Source of the DNA: Acidobacteriota bacterium
Lineage (GTDB): Bacteria > Acidobacteriota > Holophagae > Acanthopleuribacterales > Acanthopleuribacteraceae
DNA: 64,000 bases
Assembly: GCA_020439745.1 (NCBI GenBank)
Contig: JAGQSC010000017.1
Location: 124,001-188,000 of the forward strand
Direction: 5' to 3'
The position numbers and the translations under genes were made by a program. Shown piece after piece: positions 34,879 through 43,827 of this stretch. Positions within the stretch are counted from its first letter, which is position 1. Each line of letters starts with the position of its first letter. Below the pieces are notes generated by a model, which saw nothing but the letters and a program-made list of their open reading frames with translations, had not been told where the DNA came from and did not search any database.

Positions 34879-36947
34879 GCGAGTTTTTGTTGGAGGTTGG
34901 AACCGAAGAGATCCCAGCTCGCATGATGCACAAGGCCGCTGATGACTTGAAAAATGGCATTGAGGCTGCCCTCACGCAAGAAGGTATATCCTTTACCGAT
35001 ATGACAGCCTCCGCGGCGCCGCGCCAATTGGTGGTAGCTGCGAGGAACATTCAGCTCCAACAGCAAGATCGTGAAGAGCAAGTATTGGGTCCACCGGTTC
35101 GTATTGCTTACCAAGGTGATGGAAGCCCATCTCAGGCTTTGCTCGGCTTTTTGCGAAAGAACCCAGATCTGTCTGAAAGCGAGCTCACTCGTGTTGAGCA
35201 GCCAAAGGGCGAGGTGGTTGCTGCTATTCGTGCCATCAAAGGCCGACCTACCTGCGATCTTTTGGCAGAAATCGTTCCCGCGGTGCTTGAGTCAATGACC
35301 TTTGCCAAGAATATGCGCTGGGGCATGGGAGAAACCCTGTTTGTGCGCCCGGTCCGCAACCTGTTGGCGCTTTTGGATGGCAAGGTGATTCCGTTCAACT
35401 TTGCAGGTGTCGAAACTGGCGATACAAGTTTCGGGCACAGATTTCACGGGGCACGCCAATTCAAGGTGACCGGGATTGACGATTTCGATGCCAGGAAGAA
35501 AGCAAATGGCATCGTGAACAGTCACGAGGAACGCAAGGCGTCAATCGAGCAACAGATACAGTCCTGCCTCAATCAGATCCAGGGGCGGCTGGTGCCAGAT
35601 CCTCATTTGTTGGCAGAGGTCACCGACCTAGTGGAATGCCCCTACGTGGTGTTGGGCGAGTTTGACCGCCAGTTCCTGTCCATCCCAAAAGAAATCCTGA
35701 TTACTAGCTTGCGGAGCCACCAGAAGTCGTTTTGCATTCAAGACGAAAAGGGTGAGTTGATGCCGTATTTCTTGTCGCTGGCTTCCGTTCCCAAAGATGG
35801 TGGCTTGATCAAGAAGGGCAACGAATGGGTTTTGAAGGCTCGGTTGTGGGATGCTCAATTCTTTTGGGCATCGGATTGCAGCAAAGAGTTGTCGACGTTA
35901 AAAGGAAAACTAGCGAATCTCACCTTTCAAACCGAACTGGGATCTTACTTGGATAAGGTCAAACGGATTGAGACACAGGTGGTTGATCACGCTCATGCAA
36001 TGGGATGGAACGAAGCAACCAAGAACTGTGCTCAGAAGGCTGCGAGCTTTGCCAAGGCCGACCTGATGAGTGAACTCGTTTTTGAGTTTCCTGAACTTCA
36101 AGGCGTCATTGGTGGCCTGTTGTTGCGGGCAAAAGGTGAACCCGAGTTGGTCTGGCGTGCTGTGTATGAGCATTACCAACCCGTGGGGACCGAAGACGCA
36201 TTGCCCGCGACACAAACGGGCGCATTGGTTTCGCTGGTCGATAAGTTGGACACGCTCGTAGGTTGTTTCTCCATGGGACTGATCCCTACCGGCACGAGAG
36301 ACCCCTATGCCTTGCGTCGGGCGGCGTTGGGCATCATCCAGATTTTGATGGAAGGAAATTTGCCCTTGGATTTGGGAAATATGGTGTCGACCAGCATCGC
36401 TCAATACGGTGCGGATGGCGAAGTGCTGACGCCATTAGTCATGGACTTTTTTGCCGACCGCATTCGATATTTGTTGAAGCGGATGGGTTATGCCCATGAC
36501 TTGATTGAGGCGACTATGGTCCCTGGATTCAGTCGAGTTGACCTGGTTCTGAAGCGCGCAGAAGCCATTCAGGCACAAATGGAGAAAACCAACTTCCGGT
36601 CACTTGCTTTGAATCTCAAGCGCATGAGAAATGTGATTGCGGACGAACTGTCCGACCTGACGTCACTGGACGAGGGCCTGCTCGAAGTTGGCATTGAACG
36701 TGACCTTTGGCATCAATTCAAGGAAGTGCGATCGGCTGTTGACGGAGCCATTTCCCATTTTGATTACAATCGGGCGATGGACCTGATGAATCAGCTGGCC
36801 GAACCTGTCGATCTGTATTTTTCACCGGGCGGCGTATTTGTGAATGTCGACGATTCGGTTGTACGGCGAAATCGAAAGGCCATGATGCGTGATATGTTGG
36901 TGACACTGGGTCAGGTGGGCGAATTGTCCCAGTTAGAGACGAAGTAA
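34875..36947 (+). CDS. glyS: Glycine-tRNA ligase beta subunit
   Basis: 690 residues, the tRNA-binding subunit. It begins '[15 protein letters not shown]', shows the B3/B4-like 'HRFHGARQF', the HD-like region with '[11 protein letters not shown]'-type '[14 protein letters not shown]', and the anticodon-binding C-terminus ending '[11 protein letters not shown]'. ATG 34875 overlaps glyQ's TGA; an open frame to 34830 within glyQ is discarded. It is followed after 11 bp by ppdK. Confidence 0.95.
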   Translation: MSEFLLEVGTEEIPARMMHKAADDLKNGIEAALTQEGISFTDMTASAAPRQLVVAARNIQLQQQDREEQVLGPPVRIAYQGDGSPSQALLGFLRKNPDLSESELTRVEQPKGEVVAAIRAIKGRPTCDLLAEIVPAVLESMTFAKNMRWGMGETLFVRPVRNLLALLDGKVIPFNFAGVETGDTSFGHRFHGARQFKVTGIDDFDARKKANGIVNSHEERKASIEQQIQSCLNQIQGRLVPDPHLLAEVTDLVECPYVVLGEFDRQFLSIPKEILITSLRSHQKSFCIQDEKGELMPYFLSLASVPKDGGLIKKGNEWVLKARLWDAQFFWASDCSKELSTLKGKLANLTFQTELGSYLDKVKRIETQVVDHAHAMGWNEATKNCAQKAASFAKADLMSELVFEFPELQGVIGGLLLRAKGEPELVWRAVYEHYQPVGTEDALPATQTGALVSLVDKLDTLVGCFSMGLIPTGTRDPYALRRAALGIIQILMEGNLPLDLGNMVSTSIAQYGADGEVLTPLVMDFFADRIRYLLKRMGYAHDLIEATMVPGFSRVDLVLKRAEAIQAQMEKTNFRSLALNLKRMRNVIADELSDLTSLDEGLLEVGIERDLWHQFKEVRSAVDGAISHFDYNRAMDLMNQLAEPVDLYFSPGGVFVNVDDSVVRRNRKAMMRDMLVTLGQVGELSQLETK

Positions 36948-36958
36948 CGGAGGAAAGC

Positions 36959-39628
36959 ATGTCGCTTGTCTATCGATTCTCGAAGGACGTTACGGACGGT
37001 CGGGGTGACATGAAGGCGTTGCTTGGCGGCAAGGGCGCTGGATTGGCTGAAATGTGCCGGATTGGTGTTCCCGTGCCTCCTGGATTCACCATCACGACCG
37101 AAGCGTACCGCGCCTATATGGATGCCGGCCAGTCAGTGACCGAAATGCTAAACGAACAGGTTCAGCATGCGCTACGATGGCTGTCTCAATCGCTGGACAA
37201 ACAATTCGGTGGTACGGGTATGCCCCTTCTTTTGTCCGTACGTTCCGGTGCGCCTGTCTCCATGCCTGGCATGATGGATACGATCCTGAATCTCGGTTTG
37301 AATGACGTAACCGTCCAAGCATTGGCCGAAGCCGTCCAAAATGAGCGGTTTGCTTACGATTCTTACCGACGGTTTATTCAGATGTACGCGCAAGTGGTGT
37401 TGGGCGTGGATCATGATGAATTTGAACGATTATTGGAAGCGACCCGACGCGATGAGAAGGTTCAAGTCGATTCTGAAATCAGCGCAAACGGCCTGAAACA
37501 GTTGGTCGATGATTACAAAGATGTTGTCGTGGAATACACGGGTCAACCGTTTCCGACAGACCCCATGGAGCAGCTGTGGGGGGCGATTCAGGCAGTGTTC
37601 AAATCTTGGGAGAACCCTCGAGCCAAGTTCTACCGCAAAATCCATCACCTGGATGGATCCATGGGCACGGCGGTGAATGTGCAAAGCATGGTGTTTGGGA
37701 ACCTTGGCGTCACGTCCGGTACAGGTGTCTGTTTTAGCCGCAATCCCTCCAATGGCGATTCGCTGTTATATGGCGAATATTTGGTCAATGCCCAAGGCGA
37801 AGATGTGGTGGCAGGTATCCGTACACCGCACCCCATTGTGGGTGCCGATCCAAAATCAATGGAAAACGTCATGCCTAAGGCATTTGTACAGTTACTGGAC
37901 ACCGTACGGGCCCTTGAGGGTCACTTCCGAGATATGCAGGATATTGAATTCACGGTTGAGAACGGTGTGCTCTATCTGTTGCAGACCCGCACGGGAAAAC
38001 GAACGAGTCAAGCCAGCTTACGTATTGCTGTTGATTTATGTCGCGAGGGACTGATTCAGACGCAGGAAGCCGTGAACCGCGTGGATCCCAACTCACTTTC
38101 ACAATTGCTGGCATCGGAGTTTGACTACCGAGCCAAGCAGGCTGTGCTGGATGAAGGTGGCCTGTTGGGTAAAGGCCTGAATGCGGGACCGGGAGCAGCA
38201 ACGGGTGTGGTTGTGTTGACGGCTGAACGCGCTGTTGAATTGTGTGATCAGGGTAAAGCCGTTGTTCTTGTTCGCGAGGAAACATCACCTGAGGATATAG
38301 CGGGTATGCACAGTTCCGTGGGCATCCTTACCCAACGCGGCGGCATGACCTCCCATGCTGCAGTGGTAGCTCGCGGCATGGGTAAGCCATGCATCGTGGG
38401 ATGTTCAGAAATGGTCGTGGATCACCAATCCAAGACCGTACGATTTGACGAAACCGTGTTGCATGAAGGTGAGCCGATTTCCATAGACGGTTCCACCGGC
38501 GAAGTGATCAAGGGCAATATTCCCACGCAACCCTCTTCACTGGTGCGTGGACTTGTGGAAGGGGACGAAGAGCCAGACAGTCTGACCAGCTACTACAAAC
38601 AGCTGATGACCTGGGCAGATCCCATGCGTCGTCTGGGCGTTCGTGCCAACGCCGATTCTCCGGAAGACGCCCAGCTGGCTCGAGCCTTGGGCGCTGAGGG
38701 GATTGGATTATGTCGCACCGAGCATATGTTCTTTGGCGAACAGCGGATCTTTTGGGTGCGGCGAATGATTCTTGCCGGAAACGCCAAAGATCGCCGAGAA
38801 GCTCTGGAACATCTCTTACCGTTCCAAGTCGAAGACTTTTATGAGCTGTTCGTTGCGATGAGTGGATTACCCGTAACCATACGGCTCCTCGATCCGCCGC
38901 TTCACGAATTCCTGCCTCATACGGATGCGCTGATTGAGGGGCTGGCTCGCGAAATGAACCGCGAGGTGAGTTACGTCAAGCAACGTGTTGAGGACCTCCA
39001 TGAATCCAATCCCATGCTTGGCCACCGCGGTTGCCGACTGGGTATCTCTCATCCAGAGATTTATCAGATGCAGGTACGGGCTGTGGTTGAAGCGGTAAAA
39101 CGGGCTCGATTGGAAGGCGTGGACGCAAAACCCGAAATCATGGTCCCGCTCATTGGGACGAAGAAGGAATTGGATGTGGTTCGCGAGTCCATTAGCGGCA
39201 TTATCGGAGAATCGGGTTTCGAGATTCCGGTTGGCACCATGATCGAAACCCCTCGCGCTGCATTGACTGCAGCTGCGATTGCTGAAAGTGCCGATTTCTT
39301 TTCGTTTGGTACCAACGATTTGACCCAATGTTGCCTGGGCTTATCACGCGATGACAGTGGCAGCTTCTTACCGCTTTATATCGAAATGGGCATCCACGCC
39401 CGCGACCCGTTCAAAACCTTGGATGCCGAAGGCGTGGGTCAGTTGGTCCGTATGGCCGCTGAATCCGGAAAAGCGACCAAATCAAACATCAAGATGGGGG
39501 TCTGTGGGGAACATGGCGGAGACCCCGACAGCATTAAGTTCATCGCCTCAACACCGGTGGATTATGTGTCGTGTTCTCCCTATAGGGTTCCCGTTGCTCG
39601 TTTGGCCACTGCCCAAGGAACGCGATGA
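36959..39628 (+). CDS. ppdK: Pyruvate, phosphate dikinase
   Basis: 889 residues converting pyruvate, ATP and Pi to PEP, AMP and PPi, reversibly. The ATP-grasp domain starts 'LLGGKGAGLAEM', and 'RSGAPVSMPGMMDTILNLG' follows. The swivelling domain carries catalytic H466 in 'GGMTSHAAVVARGMGKPC'. The PEP/pyruvate barrel has 'GIGLCRTEHMFF', 'GTNDLTQ' and catalytic Cys in 'GVCGEHGGD'. Length and motifs are standard. The PpdK regulatory protein often found beside recO-glyQS-ppdK in Firmicutes is not here. Stop overlaps the next ATG. Confidence 0.96.
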   Translation: MSLVYRFSKDVTDGRGDMKALLGGKGAGLAEMCRIGVPVPPGFTITTEAYRAYMDAGQSVTEMLNEQVQHALRWLSQSLDKQFGGTGMPLLLSVRSGAPVSMPGMMDTILNLGLNDVTVQALAEAVQNERFAYDSYRRFIQMYAQVVLGVDHDEFERLLEATRRDEKVQVDSEISANGLKQLVDDYKDVVVEYTGQPFPTDPMEQLWGAIQAVFKSWENPRAKFYRKIHHLDGSMGTAVNVQSMVFGNLGVTSGTGVCFSRNPSNGDSLLYGEYLVNAQGEDVVAGIRTPHPIVGADPKSMENVMPKAFVQLLDTVRALEGHFRDMQDIEFTVENGVLYLLQTRTGKRTSQASLRIAVDLCREGLIQTQEAVNRVDPNSLSQLLASEFDYRAKQAVLDEGGLLGKGLNAGPGAATGVVVLTAERAVELCDQGKAVVLVREETSPEDIAGMHSSVGILTQRGGMTSHAAVVARGMGKPCIVGCSEMVVDHQSKTVRFDETVLHEGEPISIDGSTGEVIKGNIPTQPSSLVRGLVEGDEEPDSLTSYYKQLMTWADPMRRLGVRANADSPEDAQLARALGAEGIGLCRTEHMFFGEQRIFWVRRMILAGNAKDRREALEHLLPFQVEDFYELFVAMSGLPVTIRLLDPPLHEFLPHTDALIEGLAREMNREVSYVKQRVEDLHESNPMLGHRGCRLGISHPEIYQMQVRAVVEAVKRARLEGVDAKPEIMVPLIGTKKELDVVRESISGIIGESGFEIPVGTMIETPRAALTAAAIAESADFFSFGTNDLTQCCLGLSRDDSGSFLPLYIEMGIHARDPFKTLDAEGVGQLVRMAAESGKATKSNIKMGVCGEHGGDPDSIKFIASTPVDYVSCSPYRVPVARLATAQGTR

Positions 39629-40650
39629 GCTTGGCCCCCGACCCACATACCCGCCAGTTGCCGAAAAAGGCTTCAGGCCATTTTGTCTCGGAATTGTGCT
39701 ATCAGCGGGGTGATTTCGCTCGGGCCATGACCATGGCCGAGCGGAGAGTTATGGATTCTGCTCGGGACATACAGTCGCTGAATCTTCGCGCTTGTTGTTT
39801 GGCCAAACTCGAACGACTGGAAGAAGCGGAACAGGCGTTTTCGAAGTTAAGTAAGATGACGGGAATAGGTCCCTACCGCGAGCGAGTCGGTTTCAATTTG
39901 GGCCTGGTTCGACTCATGCAAGATCTAGGGATCAGCGGTGATTGCACGGTAGCCAAGACCGCTTTTGCACCACCCACGGCATCTTTCCACCTGCACCGGT
40001 CCGAGACGATGCTGTTTGCTCGTGCCATTCAAACCTGGACAAAGACGCTGACAAGAAAAGGCCGGTACGAAAACATCGTGCGTACTTACCTGGCCTACGC
40101 CTATTTGCAGTTTGGCAACATCGATCATGCTCTGGCGCAGATCATCAAGGCGCTCACCTTGAGTGAGAACTACTACATCAGTAATTTCGTGCTGGGACGC
40201 ATATTTCTGGATCTTTTCATGTTGGGTGCCGAAGACAATCACTTCTATCTCACGCCCCAATTGTTGGAGTTCTTTGAAATAGATGACCGCGAGATCCGCG
40301 ACAAGAAGGGGAACCTCTCCGCAATTCACCATGAAATCTACCTAGATTTTGCGCTTCAGGCGTTTATGGACGCGCGAGCCATGAACCCTTATTCCGTCGA
40401 AATACTGTTGGGCCTGTTTCAAACGTACATGCTTGGAGGCATGTTTGAAGAGGCACAGCAAGCCTTGTATCACGCCGAAAATCTCGCCCCAGATGCTTTG
40501 CCCATACTCGACGCGCACTTGCGCTTAAACGACTTGACTCAGCGCGGTGTGGAGCATTTACGACCACTGGTTGCGCGGTTGCACCGTTTGCGACGACAAA
40601 ACGAGCGCAGCTTGGGGCAGTACCTGATACCCTCCGACTACTTGCTTTGA
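39625..40650 (+). CDS. TPR-like protein, unknown function
   Basis: 341 residues of helical repeats: 'FVSELCYQRGDFARAMTMAER', split at residue 20-42, and 'LNLRACCLAKLERLEEAEQAF' region form the first TPR pair; others follow around 150-185 ('LAYAYLQFGNIDHALAQI') and 260-300 ('LLGLFQTYMLGGMFEEAQQA'). There is no signal peptide or TM helix, so it is probably a cytoplasmic scaffold. ATG overlaps the ppdK stop; trmB follows after 3 bp. No named family recognised. Confidence 0.7.
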   Translation: MSLAPDPHTRQLPKKASGHFVSELCYQRGDFARAMTMAERRVMDSARDIQSLNLRACCLAKLERLEEAEQAFSKLSKMTGIGPYRERVGFNLGLVRLMQDLGISGDCTVAKTAFAPPTASFHLHRSETMLFARAIQTWTKTLTRKGRYENIVRTYLAYAYLQFGNIDHALAQIIKALTLSENYYISNFVLGRIFLDLFMLGAEDNHFYLTPQLLEFFEIDDREIRDKKGNLSAIHHEIYLDFALQAFMDARAMNPYSVEILLGLFQTYMLGGMFEEAQQALYHAENLAPDALPILDAHLRLNDLTQRGVEHLRPLVARLHRLRRQNERSLGQYLIPSDYLL

Positions 40651-40653
40651 GTC

Positions 40654-41340
40654 ATGGGTACCCCCGTAGATCCGCAAGATCCTGTTCAATTTCCCATCGC
40701 GCCACTGGCAGGCGAAGCACTGGAGAAGATGCAGAAATCGTGGCGCCGAGCTGATTTGAACCGCTACCTGCGTAGGTTCATGCATATTCCGGTGCCCGAG
40801 ATGCCTGACGAGGTCTGGTCCTACGAGCGGATACACTTGGATGTGGGCTGTGGCCAGGGTCTATTCGTGTTCACAGAAGCGGCTCGGCATCCCAAGACCG
40901 CATTCGTGGGTGTGGACAAGAGCCCGGTACGCATTAATCGGCTCAAGGAGAGATCGCTAGGGATGTGCAATGTCTTTCCCTTGCATACCAATGTCACACC
41001 CCTATTGGCCCGTCTTCCGGATGAATCGCTGGACGGTCTGACCATCTTCTATCCAAATCCCTGGTGGCCTGTGAAACACGCAGGCAAACGCTGGTCCTAC
41101 CATCCCGTGCTATGCGAGTTTAGCCGCATCATGCGCCCCAATGGCATCATCCTCTTGGCCTCCAATGAGCATTTCTATCTGCGAGAATGGCTGACCGCCG
41201 CCTGTCATCATCCGCGTCTTTCACATTTGAAAATTGATTATTGCGGTCCGGTTCGCTGCGACGAACCCCGCACCCATTTCGAGGCCCAATTCCTCGACCG
41301 CCAACAATCCCTCGGTGAAATTACGCTTCGACACCTATAA
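40654..41340 (+). CDS. trmB: TrmB-like tRNA (guanine-N7) methyltransferase
   Basis: 228 residues. A SAM-binding Rossmann domain: 'HLDVGCGQGLFVFTEA' (motif I), acidic 'VGVDKSPVRINRL', and 'FYPNPWWPVKHAGKRW' in place of the usual TrmB 'FPDPWPKKRHxKRR'. The C-terminal 'RTHFEAQFLDRQQSL' matches the TrmB ending 'T.FE..F...G'. The active-site loop is divergent, with Asn for Asp and an extra Trp, so a changed tRNA specificity is possible. Last gene of the mgtE-to-trmB run. Confidence 0.72.
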   Translation: MGTPVDPQDPVQFPIAPLAGEALEKMQKSWRRADLNRYLRRFMHIPVPEMPDEVWSYERIHLDVGCGQGLFVFTEAARHPKTAFVGVDKSPVRINRLKERSLGMCNVFPLHTNVTPLLARLPDESLDGLTIFYPNPWWPVKHAGKRWSYHPVLCEFSRIMRPNGIILLASNEHFYLREWLTAACHHPRLSHLKIDYCGPVRCDEPRTHFEAQFLDRQQSLGEITLRHL

Positions 41341-41676
41341 GCCATTGCTCCGGCTTAGGAGTCGAAGGCTCTTTGCAGCGCGCTTGCGACATGAGCGAAG
41401 CGAGTGAGCCAGCGCTGTGAATGAAGTGACGCCATAACCGATGTGACGCACCGTGAGTCGACGCGAAGCGAGGCTCGCGTGCCGTATGGCAGGTTTTGCG
41501 GGCTTGTAAGCTGAACTCTGGAAGCCGGCACTTGTATTCGCTAAGCTCACTATTCGCGTCGCTTGGTGGTCAGATTCGGTTTGCGAGGTAGCGCGAGAAA
41601 GCGCTGCCTCATTCGTTACGCTCTTGTCGGGAGCGCACTTCTCCGGCCTTCGGCCGTCAAGTGATACCGTGGTCAA
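41341..41676. repeat. Palindrome-rich intergenic block (REP-like)
   Basis: 336 bp without a credible gene. It contains a 10-bp-arm hairpin GAGGTAGCGC/GCGCTGCCTC (41585-41610, one mismatch), a CGGCC-TTC-GGCCG hairpin (41644-41656), and two copies of GCGAAGCGAG-type motifs (near 41395-41404 and 41462-41471) with partial complements (TCGCTAAGCTCAC near 41538). A 113-residue open frame crosses it on the minus strand but has no ribosome site and reads as low-complexity Ser/Arg/Ala sequence. It resembles interspersed intergenic repeats, or a structured RNA. Confidence 0.4.
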
Positions 41677-41976
41677 TCAGTTGGTAAGACTACGGACACT
41701 ATCGATTTTGTCTTGCATGGTTTGGTTGCGGTCGGTGCGGGTGCCCAGGCGGATGGATGTGGTGATCCGAGGGGCGCCAAGTGCGTGCACACGCTCGTGA
41801 CATTGCTTCAGGGCGGCCATCACGTCGTCCCATTCGCCTTCCACATTGGTGCCATAGGCATGCAACTGATGACTGAGTCCTCTCTCGTGAAACACCTGTT
41901 TGCAGGCTCCAACGTATTTCGAAAGAGATGTGCCCACACCCAAGGGAACGACACAAATATCGGCAATAACTTTCAT
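41677..41976 (-). CDS. MTH1187/UPF0045 thiamine-binding-like protein
   Basis: 99 residues, ferredoxin-like fold family PF01910. It begins 'MKVIADICVVPLG' followed by 'GTSLSKYVGACKQVF' and 'LHAYGTNVEGEWDDVMAAL', the family's three conserved segments; the C-terminal 'GAPRITTSIRLGTRTDR' closes the fold. Members bind thiamine or its pyrimidine (HMP) moiety. The open frame extends to 42342, but ATG 41976 has AAAGGAGG upstream. It is divergent from the epimerase gene. Confidence 0.88.
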   Translation of the reverse strand: MKVIADICVVPLGVGTSLSKYVGACKQVFHERGLSHQLHAYGTNVEGEWDDVMAALKQCHERVHALGAPRITTSIRLGTRTDRNQTMQDKIDSVRSLTN

Positions 41977-41989
41977 CAAAGCACCTCCT

Positions 41990-42017
41990 TTGACCACTCT
42001 GAGTCTACAGCTATGAA
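41990..42017 (+). promoter_or_regulatory. Promoter of TIGR01777 epimerase gene
   Basis: TTGACC (41990-41995) and TATGAA (42012-42017) with a 16-bp spacer. The transcript start near 42024 would leave about 17 nt before ATG 42041 and no Shine-Dalgarno sequence. Confidence 0.45.
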
Positions 42018-42040
42018 CACCTCTTGTGTTAGTTTGAATC

Positions 42041-42946
42041 ATGCGCGTTTTGATTGCTGGAGGAACGGGTTTTGTCGGGCGTGCCTTGATTACGTCTTTA
42101 CAGGCAGCAGGGCACGAAGTGGCCCTGTTGAGTCGAAGTGCCAAATCCGAAACGTCCGCCGATTTGCACTGGAAGTGGGACCCTAAGGAAGGCCAGATCA
42201 ACGAACGTTGTATGGAAGGTGTAGACGCCGTAGTCAACCTGTGCGGTGAGAACCTGGCCTCGGGAAGATGGACCAGCAAGCGCAAGCTTCTCTTCCGATC
42301 ATCGCGATTGGACTCGATCCGCCTATTGGCAGGTGCCGCCAAATCCGTTCAGCCAGGCTCGTTAGTTTGGTTGAACGCGTCTGCTACGGGGTTTTACGGT
42401 GACCGTGGCAGTGAGTGGTGTGATGAATCATCTCGGGCGGGGAAGGGTTTCTTGGCTGAACTTTGCAGTGAATGGGAGGCCGAAGTAGCAGCTTTGGCCC
42501 CGCAACTAAAGCACTGGACAGTCTTACGCATTGGCATGGTTCTGGACAATGGGGGCGGTGCTCTGGCTAAGCTGGTTCCGCTGTTTCGATGGGGATTGGG
42601 CTCCCGGCTCGGCGATGGGGCACAGTGGATCAGTTGGATTCACCGCCAAGACTTGGTTGCGATCATCACAGATTGGCTTCAACGGCCCCAGAATGGACCC
42701 ATCAATGCGGTGTCTCCTGAGCCGGTCACCAACGACGAATTCACCAAGATCTTGGCGAAATCGCTTCATCGGCGACCCTTTTTACCGGCTCCCGCTTGGG
42801 CCATACGCTTGGGTCTGGGTGAGATGTCTCAAGTGGTTCTCACCAGCCAGCGGGTACGTCCCGCTCGGCTGGAAGAACGTAGCTTTGTATTTCAGTTTCC
42901 TCATCTGACGGAGGCTTGTGAGGAAATTGTCGATCGCTTAGTTTGA
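42041..42946 (+). CDS. TIGR01777-family NAD-dependent epimerase-like protein
   Basis: 301 residues of the extended SDR fold (YfcH/SulA-like). 'VLIAGGTGFVGRAL' is the dinucleotide motif, 'VVNLCGENLASGRW' and 'NASATGFYGDRG' are family hallmarks, and 'SWIHRQDLVAII' plus the C-terminal DUF1731 ('LTSQRVRPARLEERSFVFQFP') complete it. Function is unknown in the family. Its end overlaps the convergent CsgG-like gene by 9 bp. Confidence 0.9.
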   Translation: MRVLIAGGTGFVGRALITSLQAAGHEVALLSRSAKSETSADLHWKWDPKEGQINERCMEGVDAVVNLCGENLASGRWTSKRKLLFRSSRLDSIRLLAGAAKSVQPGSLVWLNASATGFYGDRGSEWCDESSRAGKGFLAELCSEWEAEVAALAPQLKHWTVLRIGMVLDNGGGALAKLVPLFRWGLGSRLGDGAQWISWIHRQDLVAIITDWLQRPQNGPINAVSPEPVTNDEFTKILAKSLHRRPFLPAPAWAIRLGLGEMSQVVLTSQRVRPARLEERSFVFQFPHLTEACEEIVDRLV

Positions 42947-43816
42947 GAATATGGTTTGACCTTCAATAGGCGCTTCGCCACTGACGAGTTCACAAATGGC
43001 GATTTTCTCTTTTACGTCCACCACTTTGATCGTGGCCGATTTTGTGACGTCGGTGTACAGCAGCTCACCGGTGTCCGGATCGCGGATCTCTTCGGACTCG
43101 CCCACCGCAAACACCATGTCTTTGGTGACACCCTCGCGTTCGCCTCGATTGACGATGATTTTGCTGCCAGACTTCACCACGGTACCGGTCCATTGGATGC
43201 GATCCAATTGACTGACGACGAAACTAGTGGCTTCGTCGCAGGCTTTGCTCATCATTTCGCCTGCGGGCGTTTTCTTAAAGCCACCCACGTCGCCGTGAAA
43301 TCCATGACGAGACAGGCTCAATCCCACGCCTTTCAACTTCATTTCTTGCTGAAACTCATGGGAGGCTGTGACGGTACCGGTTGTGCTGTCCACCACGTAG
43401 ATAACGCCCGAGATGAGGGCCGTGCCACCCTTGACCTTGATACCAATGCCTTTATAGCTTGCACCGGCGCCTCCGCCCGATGTTCCGTCATCAAATTGGT
43501 GGATTACGCCTCGTACTAAGAGTTGGGAAGGCGTCATTTGGCCGGTTTGTGGGGCCTTGTTGCCGCCAGCAGTTCGACCCGAAGCCGCAAAATCCTGTTC
43601 ATCCATGGCTGCAGCCCGCATTTCCGGGTCGGCCACCACGATAAATTTGCCCGATTGGGTTAGTGAATCGGTGAGCAGGGCATCCCAGGCGTGACCCAGC
43701 TCCCACTGGCCATGCCAGCCCGACTTGTTTTCAAACTCAATGACTTGGATGGAATACCTCAATCCGCCTTGGGCAAGGGCCAAGGTACTCCAAACACATA
43801 ACAACAGGTTTCGCAT
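42938..43816 (-). CDS. CsgG-family secreted protein
   Basis: 292 residues. The N-terminal signal ends 'LALAQGG' with no lipobox Cys, unlike the curli pore lipoprotein CsgG. The CsgG fold is seen in 'IQVIEFENKSGW', 'ALLTDSLTQSGKFIVVAD', 'LLVRGVIHQFD', 'ISGVIYVVDSTTGTVTASHE' and 'GEMMSKACDEATSFVVSQL'. The C-terminal 80 residues form a beta-rich FlgT/SH3-like extension ('IIVNRGEREGVTKDMVF'). It may be periplasmic, or an oligomeric outer-membrane factor. It starts 11 bp downstream of acs, an unexpected operon partner. Confidence 0.75.
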   Translation of the reverse strand: MRNLLLCVWSTLALAQGGLRYSIQVIEFENKSGWHGQWELGHAWDALLTDSLTQSGKFIVVADPEMRAAAMDEQDFAASGRTAGGNKAPQTGQMTPSQLLVRGVIHQFDDGTSGGGAGASYKGIGIKVKGGTALISGVIYVVDSTTGTVTASHEFQQEMKLKGVGLSLSRHGFHGDVGGFKKTPAGEMMSKACDEATSFVVSQLDRIQWTGTVVKSGSKIIVNRGEREGVTKDMVFAVGESEEIRDPDTGELLYTDVTKSATIKVVDVKEKIAICELVSGEAPIEGQTIFSN

Positions 43817-43827
43817 CTGAATTATCC

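Noticed and set aside
41335-41676. 113-residue minus-strand ORF across the palindromic block
   Set aside because: No ribosome site, biased Ser/Ala/Arg composition dictated by the repeats, and it overlaps the trmB end.
41977-42342. N-terminal extension of the thiamine-binding-like protein
   Set aside because: It is antisense to the TIGR01777 gene; ATG 41976 has a strong ribosome site and matches the family start.
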